From NCBI GenBank assembly GCA_013368315.1, contig JAACJM010000074.1, positions 124,001-188,000 of the forward strand: 64,000 nucleotides of DNA, read 5' to 3'. The stretch is from Tetrapyrgos nigripes (Eukaryota; Basidiomycota; Agaricomycetes; Agaricales; Campanellaceae). The stretch's first letter is position 1. Every line of letters starts with the position of its first letter. A model generated the notes under the pieces. It was given only the letters and a program-made list of their open reading frames with translations, was not told the origin of the DNA and made no database searches. A program made the position numbers and the translations under genes. This document shows positions 1 to 10,880 of this stretch, piece by piece.

Positions 1-279
1 ATTTGGTGGCGGTTTTTTGTGGTTTTCTTGTTCTATTTGACATATTGAATGAGGGTGGTTGGTTTGATGGACGTTCTGAGGTATTATGATGATAATAAGC
101 AGATAGTCGGGCAGCGGGTGATGACGCTTGAGAAGTAGGGGGCCGTGGGAACGAATTAGATTGGTCATTAATTTTTGGCGCGGTCACGCCCTATAACTTA
201 ATACCAGACTACATATATACACACGATGAGTGTCTAAGTATATATCGTCAGTCTGGATCATCGAGACTAGCAAAGACCG
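1..279. mobile_element. Right part of a hAT-like non-autonomous element (runs off the left edge)
   Basis: The last ~100 bases before 279 match, in reverse complement, the left end of the complete 500-bp element at 10381-10880. Shared landmarks are a CGAGACTA terminus, an internal CAGACTACATATA block and a GCCCTATAAC block. The sequence after position 279 enters a repeat (copy at 561-690) in the middle of its GCAAAGACC motif, so the element was inserted into that repeat. The left end lies outside the window, so the target-site duplication cannot be checked. No coding capacity is seen. Confidence 0.6.
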
Positions 280-400
280 GCTGTGGCAACGAAAAGGGGT
301 GGGAGTTTGAGGTTGTGGTAAAATTCTCGAGGTCGACATAAGTTAATTCACTGGGGCAAAGGGCCATCGCTTTGCGTGGCAAATTACGAGGCCCTTTCAC
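280..400 (+). repeat. R1 repeat family, copy a (5' truncated)
   Basis: This carries the R1 block found also at 474-690, 2015-2225 and 6435-6665: ACCGGCTGTGGCAACGAAAA, then a GGGTGGGAGTTTGAGG stretch, then CGAGGTCGACATAAGTTAA, ending near TTACGAGGCCC. Copy a lacks the upstream part because the hAT-like element ends directly before it. The size and shared 3' tail suit a SINE-like or MITE family, but I see no poly(A) tail and no convincing pol III boxes. Confidence 0.6.
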
Positions 401-473
401 ATAGTCTAACTCAGGTTATGCAGAAAGGAGGGAGAATCAGTGGAAAGTAAGAGGGAAGAAGGGCGTTAAGCAG

Positions 474-690
474 ACCGATTTGACACGCTAGCATGACGTC
501 GTGGTTATTGATGTCAATGGTCCTTGGATCTGAGTCTGGACATTCCGGTTGTCGGGAAGGGCAAAGACCGGCTGTGGCAACAAAAAGGGGTGGGAGTTTG
601 AGGTCGTGGAAAAATTTTCGAGGTCGACATAAGTTAACTGGGGAAAGGTGCCACTGCTTCGCATGGCAAGGTACGAGGCCCTTTTTCCTG
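474..690 (+). repeat. R1 repeat family, copy b (most complete near the left edge)
   Basis: This copy contains the upstream half (CCTTGGATC..GTCTGGACATT..CGGTTGTCGGG) joined to the common block and ending at TACGAGGCCC. The short reading frames over it on both strands are only repeat sequence; the same translated fragments recur in copies c and d with frameshifts, so they are not genes. Confidence 0.6.
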
Positions 691-1959
691 TTGAGAGTAT
701 CTACATGTGTGTTCAAGTACTAGAGGGCTTATTCAGTCAATTATCTTGTATTCTTTAGCAGATCATACTACTATTTACATGCAGATACGCAAATGGTACT
801 CAAATGCAGTGGCGGCGACTCAGAGATTGATGAAGAGGGAAGGATAAAGTCTGGAGCAATAGAGCTAATGAAAGAAGCAAAAACATAGTGAAGCTTTAAA
901 CCATGGTGACTACTAAGGAGCCTTCTTTGCTGGGTAAGATTTGAAGCCGTCACAATGCAGGCCATATGAGATAGATCATGGCAGTATATGAAGATAGAAA
1001 GAGAGTAGGGTTGGACATTATGATTGGGGAAAAAAGAAAAAGAAAGAAAAAGGGGAAGAAATCAAAGACTCAATGATCCAGAGTACATCACTCAGTCATA
1101 CCAATACTCATTGTTGTCTTCGACATTCCCCACTCCACTCTTGTTCTCACTCAAGGTGGGCTCCGATTGACAATTCACAAGGCCGAACATTTGTCCCCTG
1201 TAGCTTTGTAAAAGACAAGTTTATTTGACGGCAACTTTCTAAGATTCCCTGTAAAGGCGGAAGAGAGAGGCAAATTTCATGTTAATAAAAGAGGAATGTC
1301 ATTGTCACGGACTACATACCTACAAATATGATTATCTGTCAACGTGGTTGAGAATATCGCTCTCATACTCCCTGCAGTGAGTTGATGGCGACATCCAGAA
1401 CGCCACTTCTAAGAAAACTGTCAACGTCAAAAACCATTAGCGCCAGTTGCAAAAAAAAAGAAGTGAAGAAGGAAGTCCAGAAAACCGAAGAAATATGATG
1501 ACGACGCAACGTACTAGCTACACAATCACTGATACCAATACCCTGTACTCTTATAGCCGCAGCCATGTCTGAAGGCTCCCTGAACGAATAATCCGTTGTT
1601 ACACTAACTTCTCCTGATGCTGTGCCAACTATTCCGTCATCGTTTCGTTGAAAGAAGTTTTTGGCCCAGTTGCAATGGGAACTAGGAAAACTACTTCAGG
1701 GGTTTAGCTGGGTGTCGTAATGTAGCAGACAGATAGGGTAGTAAGGGAGACATTTGGCGAGATGGAAGGGGGAGTTCTCGGCACAGTGTAGCGACAACCA
1801 GTAGTGATAGCAAACTGGGTCTGCCAAGGGCTCACTTAGGTTCATCCTCGTAAATCTTCGCTTTCAACGTGTCAATAGTAGTCCAGTTTAGGTGGCCACG
1901 TTTGCTGATAGTGCATACATGAGGGCACTGTATAAAGATGACCAGGAGCCAGGAGGAGT
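691..1959. other. No recognised gene or element
   Basis: About 1.3 kb without a coding signal. Only very short open frames occur, none with recognisable domains or fungal intron structure. Purine-rich stretches (for example 1020-1060) are the only compositional feature. Confidence 0.5.
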
Positions 1960-2014
1960 CAGGAGGAGTCAATGAAGAATGGATGGTGATGGTTGCAGAC
2001 TGAGAGCTCGACGG

Positions 2015-2225
2015 TTGAGAGATGACACATCGATGATGACGTGGTTGTCGATGTCAATGACCCTTGGATCCAGTCCAGACCGAGTCTAGACATTTCGGTT
2101 GTCGGGATGGCTAGAGACCGGCTTGATTTGAGTGGCAACGAAAAGGGGTGGGAGTTTGAGGTCATGGTAAAATTTTCGAGGTCGACATAAGTTAACTCGG
2201 CCTTTAAGAGGCCTCGTAACTGAGC
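2015..2225 (+). repeat. R1 repeat family, copy c
   Basis: The upstream half (GACGTGGTTGTCGATGTCAA, then CCTTGGATCCAG) and the common block ending AAGAGGCCTCGTAAC both align with copies b and d. The terminal CTCGGCCTTTAAGAGGCC variant is shared with copy d and with an isolated fragment at 3286-3312. Confidence 0.6.
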
Positions 2226-3285
2226 GGCGCACAGTGGTGCACCATCCCCGACTCCATTGAATTCTTCTAGTATTCAAAGTCAGTAAGAAATGTTTTCTAT
2301 ACTGAATACTTAGCCTGGAATCCAACCACTCAGCTCGATCGGCCCCCAGGCTAGTGAATACTGATAATCTGCCACAACTCCTCACACATATTTTGAACTT
2401 CAGTCATTGAGCCAAGTATACAGCAGGTATAAGTACTCTCCTAGGAATGTCACCTATGTAGTTAATCAGCCGGGCAGCAGCTTTCTCACTGTCAGATTCA
2501 GAATGTATGAAAGGATTGTTTAAGTTGAGATGATACTACTACATGGGATGTCATTGAAAATACTTTACAGTATATGAGGAGACGAAGTGTTTTTCACTGC
2601 CAATTTAGCATTATTGAAAGATGTTTAATGCATTAATGTTGAGTTTTGCGGCTGCTCTCCTGCGACTCAACATCTCCATCTAGCGTCCACCGTTGCTCTC
2701 CAACCATTGCTCCCTTCCTGCTTTAATAAAAGATTAAAAGATGGAGCCAGTAATATTATAAACATGATGAATGGGCAAGTTGATGTACAGACAACAATGC
2801 ATGGTAAAAAGGGATGACAGAACAGGGCGGCAGAGCCTCAAATTCAAAAGTAGCGTGGCGACTCAGATACTAGCAGTTGATTTGTCGGGACAGCGCCAAT
2901 CTGTATTGGATCTGTATGATTTATCATCGGACAAAAGGGACATGCAAACAAGGGTGAGTTAACGGAAGAAGAGGAGAAGTAAACACCATACGTACCTCAA
3001 AAACTCCAAACCAAACGATAGGTTTCTATGCTGGAAATTAGTTGAGAATAGGTCATTTCAACTTCCAGTAAGCCTAAACACTCACCATGATTCAGGATGC
3101 CTTTGTTGTTACTGCTGTATGTGTTTCTATCCTTCCCCTTTGATCAAAAGGCAGTCAGGTGCCTATACCGCGCCAATTGGACACCTTTCTCATAAGAGCT
3201 AAAATGGGAGAACAATGAACTGAAGTACGAGTCAGTTACAATGATATGCTGGCCACAAAACATGCTAACTCACCTGAGTCTCGGA
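2226..3285. other. No recognised gene
   Basis: About 1 kb of AT-rich sequence with only short open frames. The frame at 2771-2962 is 63 codons with no recognisable domain and no homologous copy elsewhere in the window. Confidence 0.45.
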
Positions 3286-3299
3286 CTCGGCCTTTAAGA

Positions 3300-3600
3300 G
3301 GCCTCGTAATTCAGAACACGCAGGGTAAGTATTGCCTGCACTGGGAAAAGATGGGCTCATCCAGCGATCATAGAACGGTACCGTAAAATCCGCATACGGA
3401 CGGTATTTTCACGAGTATGGGGAAGGCCTCGACGGTACGGGGTCCAGCCCTATGCAGCTTTTCTCCCTTGTATGAGTTAAGCATAGCCACATCCGCAAAG
3501 CTGAGCTTGTAATAACAAGTACCTAAAGGGGCCTCGTAAATGGGATTTGTCTGTTTTTCACTAACAAGGGTCTGAATGACACAATTCCAGCTACCGTTTA
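3300..3600 (-). repeat. R2 repeat, copy 1 (inverted relative to 36636-36985)
   Basis: Reverse complement of this stretch matches 36636-36985 nearly throughout: GTGTCATTCA..CCCTTGTTA, GTACTTGTTATTACAA, CAGCTTTGCGGATGTGGC, then a TACGGT-rich part and a CATCTTTTC tail. The 36-kb copy is longer in the TACGGT-rich part, where short palindromic units are expanded. No coding capacity. Confidence 0.7.
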
Positions 3601-5489
3601 GGTAGTGGGTCTTGGGTGCCAATAAAAAACCGACTGTTTGCAAGCCAATGACAAATTACTGCCGCATTCACGCCGTTCCCTCCTAAAGCCTCGCCGCCTT
3701 CTCGCCATGACGGGTTTTTCCACGGAGGTTGATCGCAGGGTATTGACAGTCACGGCACACACTACTTTCTTTGTTAACTGTACACTCCTATGAGTAGAGC
3801 GTATATCCGGCGTTGGATCTATGCAGACAGTACCAATTTCCTGCATACGTTCGGTCATAGCAGAACTCTCCTCATAAGGTTCTGAAGCGTCCGGAGTCTT
3901 CGAAACGAAGATATATCACTTTTACTCCCGGTTGCGAGAATTGTGCGGGTCACGCGTGTCGCATTGGATTAGAGCGCTGTATTTCTCAGTACACACATCC
4001 AAAAAGTTGTAGACCAGGATAGCTTTTTAGGGCTTTATCTACGTTATGAATCATTTTTTGGCTTTTTAAACCCTCAGCTAAGTGCCCTATTTGAGTACCA
4101 GTGCTGCTAAATGACCAAATTTTTGCCAAATTTTGAGAATTTTTTATGAACATGCTTATATCTTATAATTACCGAGGATCTGGCCGTAGAAAAAATTCGA
4201 GGGACATCTATACATGTTCAAAGCATATTCCGTCAATCTCCGAGGCACATATCTGCTTGTTGAGGCAAGCCGAGTCGAGGCAAAGAGAGAGCGGGGCTCA
4301 TAGGAGGCGTGTGAATTTACATCGGGTAACCCCGAACGACGTCGGGGACGAGCATTTCTCAACGTTGAAGGTACTAACGCATGCATATTGATATTTCATT
4401 ATCATTCAAGAAGCTTATGAGCTGTTTACCTAAGTTTGCAATGCAGCATTGAACACGGGTAGCAATAGAGAGTAGCAGGTAGTTAGACGTTTCGGGTATT
4501 GGCTGGTCCGCACATGGCCCGCAATGATGTCATATGTGCGGGCCACCCCGATGGATCTGCGGGTCAGTTCTTGACGTGCGTGCCAGTTTCCAAAGCCATA
4601 CATGTACGAAATTTGAACTTGTAAGAGTAGATACAGGCCTTCATACTTGTACTAATCATCTTCTCACCTACCATTTATCTGTTTTCAAGCAGGGATTAGT
4701 GAAATGTTGGTGAAATGCCCAATCAAAATTGAAAAAGTGTGTGTATTAATAGTGTTGTGCTATCTACATTGTCTAAGAGACTCAGAGAGTACATCAGACT
4801 GCTTAAATAGGAAATTTTTAGTTGAGATATCCTTCAGAATGCATTTCTACGTAGTGGAGGAGAAGTCGAACCAATATTTCGGTGGCACGCACATACACAG
4901 CCACACAGATTTTGACACTCAGGGACAATATGTTTTTTCTGATAGGACAATGATGGAACAGTTTACATTGCGATCACCTGGCCATAAATAGGACGTCTTC
5001 CGTTGGTGCATATTGTCTTTCTTCCCCATCTCAAGTCTTCTCTCGCTGTATTAATCAACACTGTTCAAGTCCTTGGTTATGGCTATGACCCTAGCTTACC
5101 CGCTGGTTTTCGGCCAGGGAACACATGAGGCTAGGTTCAGTCCTCTGCAGTGATTTCGAAGAAGAATATGGAAGCCGGGTTCCCAAATTCTGGTTCATGG
5201 TGCTGGAATGTCTGGTGGCTATGCTTGGCTTAGGATCAGTAAAACTGGAAGTGGAGGCAAGCACTGATGGTGAAGGACGATAACTGAGGTTGAAATGGCT
5301 GAGGGGAGGAAGGCTATGATAAGCTTCAGAGGAAATTTGGCTTGGTTGTGGTGTTGAACAATAATGCACTACATATTTATCTCTAGATGCTGGCGGAACA
5401 GAGGAATTGAATGATGTATGGTAATTGCTGGAGTATTGCTACTACTTGTGAAATGGGTCAGGTAAATTATTGTCCATACATATGCTCTA
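3601..5489. other. No recognised gene
   Basis: Nearly 1.9 kb with scattered 60-95-codon frames on both strands and no recognisable domain. A short frame near 5040-5150 (plus) reads a tyrosine/glycine/proline-rich peptide but stops quickly; I could not assign it. Confidence 0.4.
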
Positions 5490-5497
5490 TTGGCAAA

Positions 5498-6865
5498 TAG
5501 GGCTCCTATTGGATTGGATTGTATCAGACTCGGATGCCATCTGCTCGGATGGGTGGTCTGCAAATCCCAATCCGCATCCGACGGATGATCGCTGGGTGAG
5601 CCCAGCTTTGACAGTGTAGACAGCGCAGAAGTAGACTAAGGACACGAAAATTGAACAAAAATCACCTGGGTACATAGTTTGCTGTAATACCCTTCAAAGA
5701 CAAGTATACTACAATGGATCATGAGGTCCGCACCACTTTCAGCACTCAACGAGTGCCTGTGAAGGCCAATAAGATCACTGCCAACCCTCAATAATCTGCG
5801 GATGACAGACACCTTCACTGTATGATGTCTGTGAGTCTCGTTCTATGCTTATTTTTCAAGTATTTTCACTCATTCCTATGCTTTTAAGTAGAGTACTTAT
5901 AGTAATCATGAAAAATCCCTGAGTACAGAGTCTCTCGTTGCCTCAAGGAGAGAGGTTCTCATGCTAAGTAGACTACCATTGGTGTCTGAATCCTGTCATT
6001 TAAAGTGCAGGTCACTTTTGTAGATTGAAAAAACAAATTTGGAGATGCGAGGTATTGTATAGTACTGGGGAAAGGTGCCACTGCTTCGCATGGCAAGTTA
6101 CGAGGCCCTCCTCAACAAAACCTCACTCTTGTATTGACTACGTTGCAGCTACTTGCAAAGTAGTATGAGCAAAATAAGTTGGGAGTTTGAACCTGTGGAA
6201 AAGACTTTGAGGTTGCTACAGGTCACTAAGAGTACGACATAAACATAAATTAATGACGATGGAGAGGCAAGAATTCTGAATTACAATTTAGAGGCGTCGA
6301 GCTGAGCAAGTTCAGAAGCGGAGGAAGTGGTGGCGAGTACTGGCAAACATCGGATAACAATTAGTATGGCCATACTTGCGGAGAGAAAGCCGTGGACGCG
6401 AGTAAGTATCCCATGAAGCACGACGCTGGCAGTGAAGGTGAGATGAGTCAACACACTGGCATGATGTCATGATTGTCAACGTCAGACCCGGTCCAGACTC
6501 AGTCTGGATATTTCGGGTTGATTGGGAAAGTAGAGACCGGCGTGGTGTGGGAATGACACACAGTTGGGTTGAGTGGCAACAAAAAGGGGTGGGAGTTTGA
6601 GGTCGTGGTAAAGTTTTCGAGGTCGACATAAGTTAACTCGGCCTTAAAGGGCCTCGTAACCTCGAGAAAGCCCGCCCGGCCCGAGACTGGTCCAAATATG
6701 GCAACCGCGAAGTCTTCACACGCCCTCAACCCATCCGCAGATCATCCTCGGATTGCTCAGATGCCATCCGTCAGTTGGTGGAGGAGGAGGAGCACCATCC
6801 GCATCTGAATCCGAAGCAGCAATCGCTCGGATGGCGCCGGATCATCCAATCCGATAGGAACTCTA
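5498..6865. mobile_element. 1.37-kb hAT-like non-autonomous element with 8-bp TSD
   Basis: Left terminus TAGGGCTCCTATTGGATTGG and right terminus (reverse complement) TAGAGTTCCTATCGGATTGG form imperfect terminal inverted repeats. They are flanked by an exact 8-bp duplication TTGGCAAA at 5490-5497 and 6866-6873. The TIR start TAGGGCTCCTA is shared with the 568-bp element at 32651-33218. The interior has no transposase and holds an R1 copy (6435-6665) and R1 fragments (6060-6230), so it either captured or was invaded by that repeat. Confidence 0.85.
6435..6665 (+). repeat. R1 repeat family, copy d (inside the hAT-like element)
   Basis: This aligns with copies b and c through GCATGATGTCATGATTGTCAA, GTCTGGATATTTCGG, AAAAAGGGGTGGGAGTTTGA and the CGAGGTCGACATAAGTTAAC..GGGCCTCGTAAC tail. 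Shorter R1 pieces occur at 6060-6110 and 6171-6230. Confidence 0.6.
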
Positions 6866-8573
6866 TTGGCAAAGGGTTGAGGTTGTGGATACCGGCGTGT
6901 AGTAGCGGGCTCTGCCGCCCTGAAGGGGCCGGCCCTTCACTGGTTATGAAGTGGGAAGTGCACGAAGAAAATGTAGCCTTAGGCCAACGCTAGCGCTGGC
7001 AGACTGTGATGCCAGCATTGCCGAAACGCGGATCGGAATTAAAAGGATCACCGTGCCGGGAAACGATTTCAGCATAGCCACACAGCAAAAACTACTCTGT
7101 TACAATATGGCAGATCCTACTCATTTTTGTTGACCTCACCATGGACGAACCTTTCACCAAAGTTTTGAGCTTTTTTGTCGATACAGCAGGTGTGTAAACA
7201 CATTATGCACCTTGCCAAATGTCTTACCTTCTCTGTCTGCGACGTTGAAATCTAGACACACGGAGCTCTGCAAAACCTTCAACTCGAAGGTAACCATTCA
7301 TCTGGAATGTCGACAACATCAGAGCCTCCAAGTCACTCGGATGCTTCAGGAGAACCATGAGAGGTTTATATTGAAGGTGGGTTAGGTTCTGAATCCTTCT
7401 TTGTCTTTGGTCGTCTGGCACTCAGGGTTAACCTTCTCTCTCCTACTATTTTCTCTCCTTGTCCTCTCCCTGCCTTATCTTATAATACAATGCAATACAC
7501 AGTACCTCAACCAATCTGCCTTTGAAGTATACTCGGTGAAATTAACCGTGTCATGGAACGCGCCGTCAACAACTCCCTGAATGGGCCAGGGTCAAAAATC
7601 GTGAAGATTATATAAAGAAGGAACATTGGATGAGTTGGAAGCCGAGGGTATATAGTGAACCAAAGGGTACTGGATTGGTTAGTGTGTGAGTCTTGTCTTC
7701 ACCTGTGCCTGTTCATGGTCCTGTGTGAGTGCTCGAGTGCTCTTTTTCGTTTTTCAAACTCAGCGTACCTGGTCCTTGCTCACGTTAACACAGCCCATGG
7801 AACTACCCCCTTATCCTCTCCCTCCAGCCATTCCTCAGAGCCATAGCCGCAGAATGCTGTTGCGTCATGAAGCCATCCGAAGTAGCAGCTCATTATGCTA
7901 ATGTTCTGGCCGAGCTTGTACCCAGGTACTTCGACCAGAGTGCCTTTTGCGTGGTTCTGGGAGCGATGTCCGAGACTACCAAGTTGTTGAAGTTGAAGTG
8001 GGATCATAGTACGTCCTTTCTTCTGTTCCTTTGACCATGCTGACGACGATGACACTTCTTTCACCTCCCTCCCTTCTCCTTTATCTCAGTCTTCTACACC
8101 GGCAACGGCACCATCGCACGCATCATCTCCACCGCCGCCGCCAGACATCTCACTCCAGTGACTCTCAAACTAGCAGGCAAATCTCTGGTTATCATTGGCC
8201 CAAGCTTTAACTCTCCCAACATATGTGGAGGTGACTCCCTCTCTGGATTCGCGTTAGTGGCGAAAAGGATCTTTTGGGACAGATTTGCGTTGCGCCTGAT
8301 TATGTTTTGTTGATTACTGCTAACAAGGCAGGAAATGTGATCGGGGCAGGGAACAGGAGTGTGAATGGATGCAGTGCGAAGGAAGAGTTGGAAGGAAGAG
8401 TTAGAAGAAGGCTTCAAGCAGGCTTTCCACAAAAGCTTCCCCTCCGATCAGCCTGGCCCCCTCTCTGACTCCTCCCCCTCCTACGCCAAAATCATCAACT
8501 CCACCCACTTTTCCTGTCTTTCCTCCCTCTTCTCTCATTCCTGAGGCCGAATCGTCTGTAGTGGTAAATCCAA

Positions 8574-9963
8574 CATCAGCAAACTCGCAACTGTATGGAA
8601 GGTATGAAGGGTATGGAGGGTATGGGGCCCATACCTTTTCATACATATTTTACCAAAATCTCGTCAAAACGTTCCATACACATTTCGTATGGAAGTATGG
8701 TCAGTATGGGTTAGTATGGGTGTATGGACAAGGTAAGGACATTCTCAGTCTGACAAACCCTTACCTTTTTGAAGCACATAGTAGCTCTGCAGCAACCAAG
8801 CGGCAACTGATACAAATGTCGTTGTCGTTAGTAACAGCAAGTTGTCAATGACTCACCATCACCATTGGAGGCTACAAGACTTAGAGTGATTCAGTAAGTT
8901 GAGTGTAGGAATGAGCAAGTATACACGAAATCAATATCTGAGTTGTAATCAAGAAAGTTGTATCTCCCGATGATGTTCATCTCGAGTGCTGGAGTGCCTT
9001 GTAGTGCCCACAGTCAGTGACTGTGAAGCGAGTGCCAAGAGGTAACGTGTCGCGGTCACGGGACTGATTTTAACCGGAGCTGGAAAACTTTCATGATCAA
9101 ACCGACGCGAAAACGTTGGTTTCTCACACCCTTTCTTTCCTCAACGACATCGTTACTCAGTGTTCCTTTTGCTCTCCACCTCTATCTCGTCTGCCATACT
9201 ACATGTTCTGGGCATGCGTCAAGTCTCATCGTCAATCATTGTTAATCCTCGGACCTCAAGTGAAGTATGATTGAGGTTGTCTGCTGGTGTCCGTCTTTAT
9301 GGTGAGTCGTCACATCTCAATTTGTCTGCATGTTTAGCTGACCTGCTATGTGTTCTTGCAGTATTTACATCTCTTTATAGCCCAGGTGTGTCACTCATCC
9401 TCATATCTGTCCAATTTATGACTGACGCTGTCCCCTCTCAAGCTCTACGTTGTCATCTTGGGTTCTATCGTTGTATCTAAGTTCGTATTTTTTCACTTTC
9501 ATGTTGTTTGCTACTGAAACATGTTCTTCCCTTAGCCTTTCGTCTATGGGAGCTGCATGGTTGTGATTGGATGTCGGAATGTAGGAAGGTTGTGAGCGGA
9601 AGGCCTGACAGTGGGTTAGTCAGTGGCTTGGTGTTTTGGAGGCATTCGGTTGATATGTAGATGTTATGTACTAGTAGTCTACTGCTGAGTATATATTTTT
9701 CATCCCTCCTTCGCTTTAGTATTGAGTCAGTGACAACAATGGCAATGCTGACAACAAAGGAACAGCACTGGTGCATAGATCAGGTATGGATGTAGGTATG
9801 GATGTGGGTATGGATGTGTATGGAATACCCTTATACCAGTCCCATATGCATGTATGGGATTTATGTACCCCCCCCCTCTGCTCCATACACATATAATTTG
9901 GTATGGGAGGTATGGTGCCATACCTTCCATACCTTGTCCATACCCGTTGAGAATTTGCTGATG
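8574..9963. mobile_element. 1.39-kb non-autonomous CACTA-like element, CATCAGCAAA termini, AA TSD
   Basis: Comparison with ALDH copy B defines the insertion: copy B reads straight through, whereas copy A gains 1390 bases flanked by AA at 8572-8573 and 9964-9965. Termini are CATCAGCAAACTCGCAAC and, reversed, CATCAGCAAATTCTCAAC. Subterminal regions carry many GGTATGG/CCATACC units in opposite orientation at the two ends (8598-8730 and 9786-9945). The first ten bases equal those of the 13.9-kb element at 47082-60980. No transposase is visible inside. Confidence 0.85.
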
Positions 9964-10380
9964 AATGAGAGGACATGTAGACTTGAGCCTACGGTGTTGT
10001 TTGATGTAGTAGAGGATGGTTCATTGATGGAAGGAGAGAATTTCGGTCTGGTGTTACCTGTGTTGGAGGTTGGGATGGTGGAGGATGCGATCGAGTTTGT
10101 TAGGAGTGAGAGGAGGGGAGGTGGAGAGCATCCCTTTGTATTGTATGTATTTACTGATGATGAGGAGTTTAAGTGGAAGGGCCCGTGCTCTCTCTTGCTT
10201 GTTCTTATTATTTTATTTTATTCTTCTGTTCTTCTATTTCGCTTCCATGAAAGCTGACTGACACTCTCATACACAGTCCTCTGGAAGCATCGTCTTTAAT
10301 GACGCTTTTATCCAATTGGATGTCAACGAGATACCATTCAGTGGGGTTGGCGAGTCTAGACATAGTTAGCAGGTATTGAG

Positions 10381-10880
10381 TAGTCTCGAGAACCAGACTG
10401 ACGATACACTATGTATATGTAGTCTGGTGTTAATGTTATAGGCATGGCGGCGACAAAAAGTTATTAGCTAATCACTCAATATTCTCACGCAACTTTCCCC
10501 CAGCATTTTCGAGGCTACTCATCACAACTCCTTGGATTTTATTGAACATATGGTATCCTTCAATATATAAATGTCTAAATACCAAAATTTGCGACTGAAA
10601 ACGGACAGAACTCGCAATAAGGCTTCGAGAGCAATTCCGCGAGTGCACAGCCACTCACATGTCAAGCCTTTCAGCCACAATCCTTTTCCATCAGTAGGTA
10701 CCACTTCACCTCCATTTCTCTTGCTCAAAAATTGCATGCAGTATATCTGAAAGTATACTAGCCCATATATCAATTAACGAAGTGATAGGAACTTGAAATG
10801 TGCATGCCATTGACCTGCCGGTGCTGATTACCTAATAACTTTTTGTGGGTGCCACGCCCTATAGATAACTACCAGACTAG
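10381..10880. mobile_element. 500-bp hAT-like non-autonomous element with 8-bp TSD
   Basis: Exact 8-bp duplication GTATTGAG at 10373-10380 and 10881-10888 flanks the element, which interrupts ALDH copy A; copy B is uninterrupted at this site. Termini begin TAGTCT. An inner inverted repeat (TAGTCTGGT..TATAGG..GGC..ACAAAAAGTTATTAG) occurs at both ends. The left part matches the partial element at the window start. No coding capacity. Confidence 0.9.

Noticed and set aside
3598..3858. Arg-rich 86-codon minus-strand frame
   Set aside because: Overlaps the border of the R2 repeat and has no family resemblance; probably chance.
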